Shown here piece by piece: positions 6,814 to 15,239 of a DNA stretch of 27,520 nt (the first letter of the stretch is position 1; each line of letters begins with the position of its first letter). Under the pieces are notes generated by a model. That model saw nothing but the letters and a program-made list of their open reading frames with translations. It made no database searches and was not told the DNA's origin. Origin of the DNA: JBDKVA01 sp039679375 (GTDB taxonomy: Bacteria > Bacillota > Clostridia > Acetivibrionales > DTU013); assembly GCA_039679375.1 (NCBI GenBank), contig JBDKVA010000115.1, positions 1-27,520 on the forward strand. The letters are read 5' to 3'. Position numbers and translations under genes: made by a program.

Positions 6814-7752
6814 CTACAATGATAATATTAGTTCATTCTTCCTGAACTCAATATCCTGAAGTTTACGATTCATAGACGATATATTGCTCTCCAGAGTGCT
6901 AATGATCCCCGAAATTTGATTTCGTACCGACCGAAGCTGCTCACTGTCATCCCTTATCCTGCTGCGTACATTTAGATCGGTGAATATGTTATCAAACCAG
7001 AAATCAACAGCTCTCGTAGTCGGATCAACGCCGTAGAATCCGCCTGTTCCCTGCATATTTATATCCGAGAGCTCCCTTTTCAGGTCGTCCATCTGTGAAC
7101 TCAGTCTGTGGAAGGCCTCTTCCGCATCATCAATATGCTCGTACTTGGCCATATGGCTGAAGATGCCGCCTCTCGTCCATACGTCATAAGTCGCCCATTT
7201 TTCAGCGCTTCCAAGGTGGTCCATAGCAGCGTCCGCAGTACTGATGGCTCTGTTTGCAGCTCCCAATGCCTCCTTCGTTTCAACAAGCTGGCGGGATAGA
7301 AAGCCTTGTGTCTCATCCAGTTCTCTGTATTTTATTGCCGCTTCACTGCTTAAATCGTTTCTGAGCTTCTCTTCCCTGATGTTCAGCTCCTCTTCATATT
7401 CACGCTTCTCCTGATTTAATACAGCCAGCTTTTCATCCGCCTCTTTGCATTGATTACGTAATTCCTTTACCTTTTCGCAAGCTTTATCATATTCCATTTT
7501 CGCCGAGAGCATTTCTTCCGTTTCCTTGTTCAGCTTGCCTTCATACCTGCCAATCAGCTTCAGCATGTATACGGATAATTTCTCCGCCTTCATTTGCTCA
7601 ACATCCATGGATTCTGCTTCATATTTCTCCAAAAGGGTCCCGACGTCATTTTCCGCCTCAGTAACCCTGGTATGCAGTTTTGCCGACCGTTCCTTCATCA
7701 CAGGCAGCATACTCAGCCTGTTTTTCAGCTCAAACAAACTTTTGCTATCCAT
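6814..7752 (-). CDS. Coiled-coil protein of unknown function
   Basis: Product of 312 residues, soluble, with no signal peptide or membrane segment. Residues about 1-165 are nearly continuous heptad-like charged helix (KLSVYMLKLIGRYEGKLNKE and EELNIREEKLRNDL), and a second coiled coil covers about 245-312. Between them is a distinct globular segment with ATYDVWTRGGIFSHMAKY, HIDDAEEAFHRLS and DPTTRAVDFWFDNIF, rich in Trp and aromatic residues, which is the likely family signature. I do not recognise a characterised family. The ATG at 7752 is preferred because GAGGAG lies 8 bases upstream; a GTG at 7758 is too close to it. It has its own extended -10 promoter, so it is probably monocistronic. 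It lies just downstream of malic enzyme, separated by a terminator. Confidence 0.8.
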   Translation of the reverse strand: MDSKSLFELKNRLSMLPVMKERSAKLHTRVTEAENDVGTLLEKYEAESMDVEQMKAEKLSVYMLKLIGRYEGKLNKETEEMLSAKMEYDKACEKVKELRNQCKEADEKLAVLNQEKREYEEELNIREEKLRNDLSSEAAIKYRELDETQGFLSRQLVETKEALGAANRAISTADAAMDHLGSAEKWATYDVWTRGGIFSHMAKYEHIDDAEEAFHRLSSQMDDLKRELSDINMQGTGGFYGVDPTTRAVDFWFDNIFTDLNVRSRIRDDSEQLRSVRNQISGIISTLESNISSMNRKLQDIEFRKNELILSL

Positions 7753-7798
7753 AAGCACAACTCCTCAAAATATAATCCGTTCCAGACTTATTACGAAG

Positions 7799-7807
7799 AT
7801 TATATCA
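7799..7807 (-). promoter_or_regulatory. Extended -10 promoter of the coiled-coil gene
   Basis: TGATATAAT on the minus strand fits an extended -10 (TGnTATAAT). No good -35 is present, which is usual for this class. Confidence 0.55.
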
Positions 7808-7847
7808 AAAAAGTCTTGAAATCATCACTTTCCATTTATTAAAAAAG

Positions 7848-7875
7848 AAAGACAACGGTAAAACCCATTGTCTTT
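7848..7875 (-). terminator. Terminator after malic enzyme
   Basis: The minus strand shows AAAGACAATGGG, a short loop, then CCGTTGTCTTT followed by CTTTTTT. The 8-bp core stem is perfect and extended by two G-C pairs. It lies 43 bases past the malic enzyme stop. The plus strand also has a T-rich flank, so it may work in both directions. Confidence 0.75.
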
Positions 7876-7917
7876 TTGTTTTAAAATTTCAATATCATAA
7901 TTTATGCCATTCTTGCT

Positions 7918-9090
7918 TTATATCCTGTTGACGCCTGATTTCTTCGCTGCTTCTGCAACCGCTTTGGCAACATTGCTTGCAACTCTGGGATCAAACGGAG
8001 CCGGAATGACATATTCCGCACTCAGTTCCTTATCTGTTATAAGCCCTGCTATCGCTTTTGCTGCTGCAATCTTCATCTCATCATTGATGTCGCTGGCCCT
8101 AACGTCCAGAGCGCCTCTGAAGAGACCGGGGAAAGCAAGCACATTGTTGATCTGGTTCGGGAAATCGGAACGGCCGGTACCTACAACACTCGCTCCAGCC
8201 TCTTTTGCTTCGTCAGGCATGATTTCCGGAGTGGGGTTTGCCATAGCGAATATAATAGGATCCTTTGCCATCGTCTTAACCATATCCTTCGTGAGCATAC
8301 CTGCTGCAGATACGCCGATAAACACATCGGCGCCGACTATAACATCCTTCAAAAGCCCCTTCTTTTTTTGCAGGTTGGATATCTTCGCCATCTCAGTCTT
8401 TTCTGGGTTCAGGTTGTCTCTTCCTTCATATATAGCGCCTTTTGTATCGCACAGGATGACTTTTTTCAGCCCCATTGACATCAGCAGCCTGGTAATGGCA
8501 ATTCCGGCAGCCCCGGAACCGTTTACGACTACTTCAATATCCTTAATATTCTTTTTGGCAAACTTTAATGCATTCAGCATGGCTGCCAGCACAACGATCG
8601 CCGTCCCGTGCTGATCATCATGGAATATCGGGATATCGCATTCTGCCTTCAGCCGTCTTTCTATTTCAAAGCACCTTGGAGCGGAGATATCTTCCAGATT
8701 GACTCCGCCAAAGCTTCCGGCAAGTAATTTGACCGTCTGTACAATCTCGTCGACATTCTTGGAACGTACGCAAAGCGGGAATGCATCCACATTGCCAAAG
8801 GTCTTGAACAGGACACATTTACCTTCCATAACCGGCATTCCCGCCTCGGGTCCGATGTCACCAAGTCCTAGAACCGCGGTGCCATCCGTAACGACCGCTA
8901 CAAGGTTCCATCTTCTTGTCAGCTGGTATGAGAGGTCGACATCCTTCTGAATAGCAAGACATGGTTCTGCAACACCTGGGGTATATGCAAGCGAGAGATC
9001 CTGTTTGTCCTTGACAGGGACTTTGCTGATCACTTCAATTTTGCCTTTCCACTCTCCGTGCAACTTTAATGATTCTTTTCTGTAGTCCAT
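7918..9090 (-). CDS. NAD(P)-dependent malic enzyme
   Basis: Oxidative decarboxylation of malate to pyruvate with NAD(P)H formation, cytosolic; it links C4 acids to pyruvate in fermentation. The 390-residue length is that of the compact bacterial form without a phosphotransacetylase extension. Visible features: LAYTPGVAEP with the catalytic Tyr, VVTDGTAVLGLGDIGP, the divalent-metal region ISAPRCFEIE and FHDDQHGTA, the Rossmann motif VNGSGAAG (about 190-200), and MANPTPEI. AAGGAG lies 8 bases before the ATG. Flanked by a terminator downstream and by repeat copy A upstream, whose 3' end lies about 50 bases before the start, so the promoter must overlap or abut the repeat. Cofactor choice (NAD or NADP) cannot be decided from the motif alone. 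Confidence 0.95.
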   Translation of the reverse strand: MDYRKESLKLHGEWKGKIEVISKVPVKDKQDLSLAYTPGVAEPCLAIQKDVDLSYQLTRRWNLVAVVTDGTAVLGLGDIGPEAGMPVMEGKCVLFKTFGNVDAFPLCVRSKNVDEIVQTVKLLAGSFGGVNLEDISAPRCFEIERRLKAECDIPIFHDDQHGTAIVVLAAMLNALKFAKKNIKDIEVVVNGSGAAGIAITRLLMSMGLKKVILCDTKGAIYEGRDNLNPEKTEMAKISNLQKKKGLLKDVIVGADVFIGVSAAGMLTKDMVKTMAKDPIIFAMANPTPEIMPDEAKEAGASVVGTGRSDFPNQINNVLAFPGLFRGALDVRASDINDEMKIAAAKAIAGLITDKELSAEYVIPAPFDPRVASNVAKAVAEAAKKSGVNRI

Positions 9091-9140
9091 TTCATTTACT
9101 CCTTACAAATAAATTTATATTTTCTCAAATTCACATACAC

Positions 9141-9240
9141 CAATGTGGGTTACCGCCCACAACCCAACGAATGTACTAATTGCCGCGAATGTAAAACTAT
9201 TTTCTTGTTTTTTATTGCAATTTCGCAGCAATAAGTTACT
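9141..9240 (-). repeat. Dispersed structured repeat, copy A
   Basis: On the minus strand this 100-base copy matches copy C (16091-16187) almost throughout: a stem-forming ACTTATTGCTGCGAA segment (9222-9236) with an imperfect partner (9175-9189), then TTCGTTGGGTTGTGGGCGG and a second hairpin (GTGGG/CCCAC, 9145-9160). It lies downstream of Phd-Uma2 gene 2 and upstream of malic enzyme, in the sense orientation for both. The rest of 9241-9486 shows nothing recognisable. Confidence 0.85.
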
Positions 9241-9486
9241 AAATATGATTAACCGTATATTTCAACTATGGCTGTGAGCTTAAAGCTATATTAACATCAA
9301 CATCAAGAATAGCAAATATTCCTTGTACAATCAAGATATAGATAATGCAAAAATGAAGAAATCCGACTATTCGACTATTCCTCAACTGATCCATTTACTC
9401 TCCAGCCGCATCTTATTATCATTCTGTACCGAACCGTATCGTAAGCCGACCTGCCCCTCAATAGTTACAGCAAGGCATTGCCGGAA

Positions 9487-10233
9487 TCATTTCAGCATAT
9501 TTTCAAACAAACTCTCCACATTTGCCTCCAGCCCCCCAAAATATACTGATCTGGCGATTTCGCCATTCCTGTAGACATTCATCTGGCCGATCTGATAATC
9601 TGTAAATGTGTATACGGTGATCCATTGGTTTTCAATATCCACGATCCAATACTCGGACACACCGGACGTCATGAAGGTGTTCAGCTTGTAAACCATATCT
9701 CTGCTTCTTGTACTTGACGATAATATCTCCAGTGTTAAAGACGGCGTCCCTGTATACCTCCTCTTCTCGTTTATATTGTTTTCCAGATCACATAAAATAA
9801 TCAGGTCAGGCTGCAATACATCCGGATCCTTAATATCCTTTTTCCTGAAATGGACGTCAAAAGGCGCCATAAACGGTCTGCATTTTTTACCTTTGAAGAA
9901 TTCCATAAAGATCATGTGTAAATTTCCCAACATTTCCTGGTGATCAATATCCGGTGAACTCATGATATAGATCTCACCATTCAGGAATTCCATCCTGGCA
10001 TTGCTTTTTGAGTAGATTTCCATGAACTCCTCGTATGAAACCGTTTTTTTGTTGTAATCGTAATTCACTGCATTTTCGCGAACGGTATAATACTTTTCGA
10101 TGTCGGAAACATAAGGCACGAGCCTGGCAACCCTCACGTTGTTTTTCGTAATGATGACTTCTCCATCCTCATCCGTAACATGCTTCAAATACTGGCCAAA
10201 ACTATTTTTCATCTCACTTGCCGTAGCAAACAT
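9487..10233 (-). CDS. Phd/YefM antitoxin-like domain fused to Uma2-family nuclease (copy 2)
   Basis: Product of 248 residues with the same two-part architecture as copies 1 and 3. Residues 1-45: MFATASEMKNSFGQYLKHV and GEVIITKNNVRVARL (Phd/YefM pattern, with a two-residue insertion). Residues about 70-248: Uma2 domain with RMEFLNG, LQPDLIILCD, LTLEILSSSTRSRD, YKLNTFMTSG and VSEYWIVD. The putative catalytic Asp, Glu and Lys are kept. The conserved linker VSYEEFM is shared with copy 3 (VSYEEFI). AGGAGG lies 8 bases before the ATG. Monocistronic with a strong promoter. The frame continues for 32 codons past the TGA, but that extension resembles nothing in the other copies, so I treat the TGA as the true end. 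Confidence 0.88.
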   Translation of the reverse strand: MFATASEMKNSFGQYLKHVTDEDGEVIITKNNVRVARLVPYVSDIEKYYTVRENAVNYDYNKKTVSYEEFMEIYSKSNARMEFLNGEIYIMSSPDIDHQEMLGNLHMIFMEFFKGKKCRPFMAPFDVHFRKKDIKDPDVLQPDLIILCDLENNINEKRRYTGTPSLTLEILSSSTRSRDMVYKLNTFMTSGVSEYWIVDIENQWITVYTFTDYQIGQMNVYRNGEIARSVYFGGLEANVESLFENMLK

Positions 10234-10253
10234 AGAACCACCTCCTGATAAAT

Positions 10254-10282
10254 ATTGTACATTTGTTTAGACATATTGTCAA
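10254..10282 (-). promoter_or_regulatory. Promoter of Phd-Uma2 gene 2
   Basis: Minus strand TTGACA (10277-10282), 17 bases, TACAAT (10254-10259). The spacer contains TGTCTAA. Upstream the minus strand carries GGACATAA twice and TTAGACA once, so TGTCTAA/TTAGACA and GGACATAA are candidate operator motifs. TTGTCTA also occurs twice before copy 3. Confidence 0.75.
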
Positions 10283-10490
10283 GTATTTAGGAAATATTAT
10301 GTCCGATCATTTGCCTAGTTTACCCCAATTGTTTGTCTAATCTTATGTCCAATTTATCATGCAAAATTCCCACTTTATTGTATTTCTACTTTAGACTACT
10401 CTTGAATTTGAAGATTTCCAATGTCATAATAGGATTCAATAATGTGATGATAAATTAAATAATATAAAAAGGTATTGGAGGACTATGCTG

Positions 10491-11414
10491 ATGCATGATA
10501 TGAAAAACGTTTATCTGATCGGACTCGGCGCGATAGGCGGCGCTTTCGCAGGCAGGATTGCCGAACACTGCCCGGAATGTCTGAAAGTCGTTGTTGATAA
10601 GGAAAGAGCCGAAAGATACGGCAAATCCGGAATATCAATTAATGGAAAAACCGTTCATTTTAATTTCATGCAACCGGAGCAGTCAGAAGAGAAAGCCGGA
10701 CTCATTATCATTGCAGTCAAGCAGCACCATCTGGTACAGACAATCGAAGACATCAGAGGGCTGGTTGGGCCTGACACAATCATTCTTTCCCTCCTGAACG
10801 GTATATCCAGCGAAGAAATCCTCGGGCAGGAGTTCGGGATAGAGAAAATGCTCTATTCCTTCTGCGTCGGAACGGATACCGTAAGGACCGGAACAGATAT
10901 CCGCTATGCAAATATCGGCAGGATCGTCTTCGGCGACAAATCCGGTTCCCGGTCATCACCTAAGGTTCAAGCCGTTCGTGGCTTTTTCGATTCTGTGCAC
11001 ATTCCATATAACATTCCGGAAGACATTATAAGAGAACAGTGGTGGAAGTTCATGATGAATGTCGGCATTAACCAGGTTTCTGCTGTTCTGAGGGCGCCCT
11101 ACGGTCCGTTCATGGTACCCGGCGATGCAAGAGAACTTATGTATGCAGCTTCCAGCGAGGTGATTTCGATAGCTGAAAAAGCCGGCATCAATTTAACTGA
11201 AGAAGATATCGGGAAATATATCAGGATCCTGGAGACGCTTTCACCTCAAGGCAAAACTTCCATGTGCCAGGATGTGGAGGCCGGGAGGAAGACGGAGGTC
11301 GAAATATTCGCCGGAACCGTAATGGAGCTTGGCCGCAAGTATGGGATTGAAACTCCCATCAACAATGTGCTGTATAAATTAATAAGAGCAATCGAGCAAA
11401 TGGATAACGCATAA
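10491..11414 (+). CDS. Ketopantoate reductase-family dehydrogenase (ApbA/PanE)
   Basis: NADPH-dependent reductase of the ApbA/PanE fold. N-terminal Rossmann domain with VYLIGLGAIGGAFAGRI, then IIAVKQHHL and LSLLNGISSEE. C-terminal helical domain with the catalytic Lys and following Asn in WWKFMMNVGINQVSA, and the substrate Ser and Asp in SMCQDVEAGRKTEVE. Family length is about 300. PanE makes pantoate for coenzyme A, but many paralogues act on other 2-oxo acids, and no pan genes are nearby, so I give no symbol. Start: GGAGG (10477-10481) is 9 bases from the ATG at 10491; ATGs at 10485 and 10500 are alternatives. Monocistronic, converging on the hydroxyacid dehydrogenase, with repeat copy B between the two stops. 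Confidence 0.88.
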   Translation: MHDMKNVYLIGLGAIGGAFAGRIAEHCPECLKVVVDKERAERYGKSGISINGKTVHFNFMQPEQSEEKAGLIIIAVKQHHLVQTIEDIRGLVGPDTIILSLLNGISSEEILGQEFGIEKMLYSFCVGTDTVRTGTDIRYANIGRIVFGDKSGSRSSPKVQAVRGFFDSVHIPYNIPEDIIREQWWKFMMNVGINQVSAVLRAPYGPFMVPGDARELMYAASSEVISIAEKAGINLTEEDIGKYIRILETLSPQGKTSMCQDVEAGRKTEVEIFAGTVMELGRKYGIETPINNVLYKLIRAIEQMDNA

Positions 11415-11456
11415 AGGTGATCATTCTGCTTTTTGCATAAGTTATTCCGCTTTAGC

Positions 11457-11506
11457 ACTTATTGCTGCGAAATTGCAAATTCGTTGGGTTGTGGGCGGTA
11501 GCCCAC
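11457..11506 (+). repeat. Dispersed structured repeat, copy B (internally deleted)
   Basis: This 50-base copy has the left segment ACTTATTGCTGCGAAATTG and the right segment TTCGTTGGGTTGTGGGCGG of copies A and C, but lacks about 48 bases between them. The hairpin GTGGGC-GGTA-GCCCAC (11491-11506) is perfect. It begins 43 bases after the ketopantoate reductase stop and ends one base before the stop codon of the convergent gene. Confidence 0.85.
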
Positions 11507-11507
11507 A

Positions 11508-12461
11508 TTAGTAGCCTGCCGAAAGATCGACTATATGACTTAGGCTTTTATTATTGAAATAAGCCTCAAGATTGTCAGCACAGATCCTTACTACCCGCTC
11601 AAGTGTCTCCTGAAGGCTGTATCCGCCGGAAACATGCGGCGTGATTATGGCGTTTTTCATTTTCCACAGCCTGTGCCCTTTTGGAAGTGGTTCAGGGTCT
11701 GTCACATCCATTGCTGTGCCCAGAAGACGGCCGCTTTCCAGTGCATCGCACAAGGCTTCCGTATCAATTGCACTCCCGCGCCCTACATTGATCAGGACAG
11801 CATCCTGCTTCATAAGCGCGAGTGTATCACGGTTAATGATCCTGTCCGTCAGGCTGGTAGCCGGCAGGCTCAGCGAAACGATATCCGCCCGGGGCAGCAG
11901 TTGTTCCAGTTCATCCATAAAATGCAGTTCATCGAGATAGTCCGGTTTATTGGGATTGGAGCGTCTGATGCCTATTGTATAAGCGCCAAGGGCTTTTACC
12001 TTTCTGGCAAATTCGCCGCCGATATCCCCAGCTCCGATGATCAATGCCACTGAACCATATATGGATTTGACCTGTCCCAAGGAGGACCATTCCATTTCCG
12101 GCTGCCTGTCCCTGTAAAGATGCAGCTTTTTGTAAAGCTCCAGCAAAACGCCCAGCATATACTCGGAAATAGCAAGGCCATATGCACCCGATGCATTTGT
12201 CAGAATAGCACCCTGCGGCAGGTTTTGCTTTTTACCGTATTCACCGACGCCTGCACTTGAAAGCTGCAGCCATTCAAGGTTTTGAGCTTTTTTCAACAGG
12301 TCGGCCTGCGGAGTTCCCATAATTATATTCGCATTGTACACCTGTGCCTCATCGACATCTTTTGAGGACGAATAAACAAAGCTTGCGGAAGGGGCTTTCT
12401 CTTCCAGCAGTCTCTTATGCTTCTCATTGACAGGTATCAGAACCAGAATATTCTTGCCCAA
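11508..12461 (-). CDS. D-isomer-specific 2-hydroxyacid dehydrogenase family protein
   Basis: NAD(P)H-dependent reduction of a 2-oxo acid, possibly hydroxypyruvate or glyoxylate given the glycerate genes nearby; that link is inference. The 317 residues show the family pattern: NIIMGTPQADLL, the nucleotide motif IIGAGDIGGEFARK (about 140-153), VSLSLPATSLTDRII, the catalytic Arg in NVGRGSAID, the Glu in DVTDPEPLP and the His in TPHVSGGYS. It resembles the GhrA-like or phosphoglycerate-dehydrogenase-related branch without an ACT domain. The start is TTG at 12461, with AAGGAG 9 bases upstream and no in-frame ATG that fits better. Its stop directly abuts repeat copy B. An extended -10 promoter lies 46 bases upstream. 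Confidence 0.9.
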   Translation of the reverse strand: MGKNILVLIPVNEKHKRLLEEKAPSASFVYSSSKDVDEAQVYNANIIMGTPQADLLKKAQNLEWLQLSSAGVGEYGKKQNLPQGAILTNASGAYGLAISEYMLGVLLELYKKLHLYRDRQPEMEWSSLGQVKSIYGSVALIIGAGDIGGEFARKVKALGAYTIGIRRSNPNKPDYLDELHFMDELEQLLPRADIVSLSLPATSLTDRIINRDTLALMKQDAVLINVGRGSAIDTEALCDALESGRLLGTAMDVTDPEPLPKGHRLWKMKNAIITPHVSGGYSLQETLERVVRICADNLEAYFNNKSLSHIVDLSAGY

Positions 12462-12506
12462 TTTAACACACTCCTTATGCCCGTCTTATTTCGGATAATC
12501 GAAAAT

Positions 12507-12515
12507 ATTATAACA
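12507..12515 (-). promoter_or_regulatory. Extended -10 promoter of the hydroxyacid dehydrogenase
   Basis: TGTTATAAT on the minus strand is a full extended -10. Start would fall near 12500, about 40 bases before the TTG start codon. Confidence 0.6.
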
Positions 12516-12652
12516 GATGTCCGTTGATTTTGATACAAGTTCTGCAAAAAGCTGTTACCCTTTTCACCTCCCTTTCAATAACCTTTTCCAAAAACCTTTT
12601 TCAGAATCTTTTCCAAATGATTAATATAATTTTTCTGTATGTTGTTATTTTA

Positions 12653-12691
12653 TTGACAAACAAGGGTATATATCGTATTATCACGATATAT
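12653..12691 (+). promoter_or_regulatory. Promoter and palindromic operator of CoA-disulfide reductase
   Basis: TTGACA (12653-12658), 17 bases, TATTAT (12676-12681). A perfect inverted repeat, ATATATCGT (12668-12676), 6-base spacer, ACGATATAT (12683-12691), brackets the -10 and start region. This is a typical place for a repressor; ArsR-type sulfur or redox sensors often control such reductases, but the regulator is not in the window. Confidence 0.8.
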
Positions 12692-12718
12692 TAATATGTT
12701 TGGAAAGAGGGTCTCCAT

Positions 12719-15196
12719 ATGAGCTTAAAAGTTGTTATCATAGGCGGAGTTGCCGGAGGTGCAAGCGCAGCGGCAAGGCTCAGACGGCTTGATGAAAATG
12801 CAGAAATCATCCTTGTTGAAAAAGGTGAGCACATTTCTTTTGCAAATTGCGGTCTGCCTTATTATATCGGTGAAGTAATAAAAGATAAAGATAAGCTGCT
12901 GGTACAAACGCCTGAGAAGATGAGGGAAAGATTCGGGATCGATGTGAGAGTAAACAGCGAGGTTACAAAAATCGATCCTGAGAATAAAACGGTAGAAATT
13001 CTAAATAGAACTGAAAATAAGGTTTATATTGAGTCCTTTGACAAACTTCTCCTCTCTCCCGGTGCCGAGCCGATAAAGCCAAGACTTACCGGAATTGAAT
13101 CCGGCCGTATATTCACGCTTCGCAATATCCCTGATACTTACCGGATCAAGGATTATGTCGACAACATGAAACCTCGCAGAGCCATTGTGGTCGGCGCCGG
13201 ATTTATCGGCCTTGAAGTAGCAGAAAATCTCCATATGCGCGGCATAAAGGTAACGGTCGTGGAACTGGCCGACCATGTGATCGGCCCATTGGATTATGAA
13301 ATGGCAGCTCTGGTGCATCAGCACATGAAATCAAAGGAAGTTGAGCTTTACCTCAAGGATGCGGTTGAATCCTTTGAAGATACTGATACCGGCATTGTTG
13401 TAAAGCTAAGCAGCGGTAGGACGCTCAAGGCGGATATGGTAATCATGGGCATCGGAGTCAGACCGGAATCTCGCCTTGCCGCCGATGCCGGCCTGAAAAT
13501 AGGGAAAACCGGCGGAATATATGTTAATGAATACCTGCAGACCTCCAACCCTGATATTTACGCTGTCGGAGATGCCATTGAGGTGAGGGATTTTATCAGC
13601 GGGAATGAAGCCCTGATACCTCTTGCAGGACCTGCAAACAAACAGGGAAGGATCGCTGCAAACAATATTTGCGGTATGAGTGAGAAGTTTGATGGTACCC
13701 AGGGAACCTCTATCGTTAAAATATTCGATATCACCGTGGCTGTGACCGGCAACAATGAAAAGATATTAAAGAAAAACGGGGCAGCATATGAAAAATCCTA
13801 TACCCACTCCGCATCCCATGCAGGCTATTACCCTGGCGCTATTCCCATGTCCATCAAGCTGCTTTTCGCAAAAAACACAGGTAAGCTTTTAGGTGCGCAG
13901 ATCGTCGGTTATGAAGGCGTCGACAAGCGAATTGACGTGCTTTCAACTGCAATGCGTGCAGGTATGACGGTCTATGACCTGGAAAAGCTTGAGCTTGCAT
14001 ATGCCCCTCCCTATTCTTCTGCGAAAGACCCTATAAATATCGCGGGATTCACCGCTTCGAACATCCTGAAAAAGGACTGCAATGTGTTCCACTGGGATGA
14101 GGTTGCCGGAATTGACAGGGAAAAGGGAATATTGATAGACGTCCGGACTCCGGAGGAATACGGATTGGGAACGATCGAGGGGGCTGTGAATATTCCCCTT
14201 GATACACTGCGCAGCAGGCTTTCAGAAATACCGAAGGATAAGGAAATATATATTTTCTGCCAGGTGGGTTTACGAGGTTATCTGGCATGCAGAATATTGA
14301 TGCAGATGGGCTTTGGCAATGTAAAGAATTTAAGCGGTGGTTACAAAACATACCATATGGCTATGCAAAAGCAGTCCAATGAAAACCTGTACGAATATGA
14401 CAGGATCATGAAGGACGACGAAATCAAGCCGGTCGATTGCGGCAGCAAAAAATGCGCGCCGGATGTCAGAATACAGCTGGATGCCTGCGGGCTGCAATGT
14501 CCAGGGCCGATTATGAAGGTCTTCGATACAATGAAATCCATGAATTATAATGAGGTCCTGGAAGTTAAAGCGACAGATCCGGCCTTTCAGGAGGATATCC
14601 GGACCTGGTGCAAAAGTACCGGGAATCAATTGATAGGCGTAAATTTTGAAAACAATACCTTTACCGCGACTATCAGGAAAGAGATGAAGCCCGGCGAAAC
14701 TTCCGCAGCCAATAAAAATAACAGCAAGTCCATGATCGTGTTCAGCAATGACCTGGACAAGGCAATTGCTTCCTTTATCATTGCAAACGGTGCTGCCGCA
14801 ATGGGCAGAAAGGTTACCATGTTCTTCACCTTCTGGGGGCTTAATATTCTGAGGAAACCGGATAACACAGGGGCTGGCCGGGTAAAAAAGGATTTGCTGT
14901 CAAAGATGTTCGGGAAAATGATGCCAAAGGGCTCGGCGAAGCTATCTCTCTCAAAGCTTAACATGGCCGGGATCGGACCGAAAATGATACGCGGCCTGAT
15001 GAACAAAAAAAATATTGCTTCACTGGAAGAGCTTATAGATCAAGCGATGAAGAGCGGCGTGAATTTTGTAGCCTGCAATATGTCAATGGACCTGCTGGGG
15101 ATTAAAAAAGAGGAGTTGATCGACGGTGTGACAATCGGAGGCGTTGCATCATTCCTGGGTTCTGCGGAAGAATCGGATATGAGTCTGTTTATATAA
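12719..15196 (+). CDS. CoA-disulfide reductase with rhodanese, TusA and DsrE2 modules
   Basis: Product of 825 residues with four modules. Residues 1-450: FAD/NAD(P)H disulfide reductase (GGVAGGASAAARLRRL, redox Cys44 in SFANCGLPYY, second nucleotide site VVGAGFIGLEVAENL, FAD site IYAVGDAIEV), as in CoA-disulfide, CoA-persulfide or polysulfide reductases. Residues about 455-550: rhodanese domain (LIDVRTPEEYGLG, active Cys514 in CQVGLRGY). Residues about 583-655: TusA/SirA domain with the sulfur-carrier motif CGLQCPGPI (Cys590 and Cys594). Residues about 670-825: DsrE2-like domain (SMIVFSNDLDKA, FFTFWGLNIL, Cys786 in NFVACNMSM). The chain could pass sulfane sulfur from the rhodanese to TusA and DsrE2 while the flavin half reduces the persulfide; that relay is inference. 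GAGGG lies 7 bases before the ATG. It has a strong promoter with an operator. Confidence 0.93.
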   Translation: MSLKVVIIGGVAGGASAAARLRRLDENAEIILVEKGEHISFANCGLPYYIGEVIKDKDKLLVQTPEKMRERFGIDVRVNSEVTKIDPENKTVEILNRTENKVYIESFDKLLLSPGAEPIKPRLTGIESGRIFTLRNIPDTYRIKDYVDNMKPRRAIVVGAGFIGLEVAENLHMRGIKVTVVELADHVIGPLDYEMAALVHQHMKSKEVELYLKDAVESFEDTDTGIVVKLSSGRTLKADMVIMGIGVRPESRLAADAGLKIGKTGGIYVNEYLQTSNPDIYAVGDAIEVRDFISGNEALIPLAGPANKQGRIAANNICGMSEKFDGTQGTSIVKIFDITVAVTGNNEKILKKNGAAYEKSYTHSASHAGYYPGAIPMSIKLLFAKNTGKLLGAQIVGYEGVDKRIDVLSTAMRAGMTVYDLEKLELAYAPPYSSAKDPINIAGFTASNILKKDCNVFHWDEVAGIDREKGILIDVRTPEEYGLGTIEGAVNIPLDTLRSRLSEIPKDKEIYIFCQVGLRGYLACRILMQMGFGNVKNLSGGYKTYHMAMQKQSNENLYEYDRIMKDDEIKPVDCGSKKCAPDVRIQLDACGLQCPGPIMKVFDTMKSMNYNEVLEVKATDPAFQEDIRTWCKSTGNQLIGVNFENNTFTATIRKEMKPGETSAANKNNSKSMIVFSNDLDKAIASFIIANGAAAMGRKVTMFFTFWGLNILRKPDNTGAGRVKKDLLSKMFGKMMPKGSAKLSLSKLNMAGIGPKMIRGLMNKKNIASLEELIDQAMKSGVNFVACNMSMDLLGIKKEELIDGVTIGGVASFLGSAEESDMSLFI

Positions 15197-15239
15197 AAGC
15201 TGTAATTTGTCTAAAATTATATCTAATACTATTACTATT

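Noticed and set aside
7904..8614. Plus-strand ORF of 236 codons opposite malic enzyme
   Set aside because: Low-complexity Ala/Ser/Phe translation typical of the antisense of a coding frame; malic enzyme is certain.
9394..9486. In-frame extension of about 32 codons after the stop of Phd-Uma2 gene 2, considered as a read-through tail
   Set aside because: The other two copies have no counterpart and the sequence context gives no reason for read-through.
12560..12625. Pyrimidine-rich tract with repeated CTTTTCCAAA before CoA-disulfide reductase
   Set aside because: Imperfect, low-complexity and upstream of a clear promoter; no evidence for a specific function.
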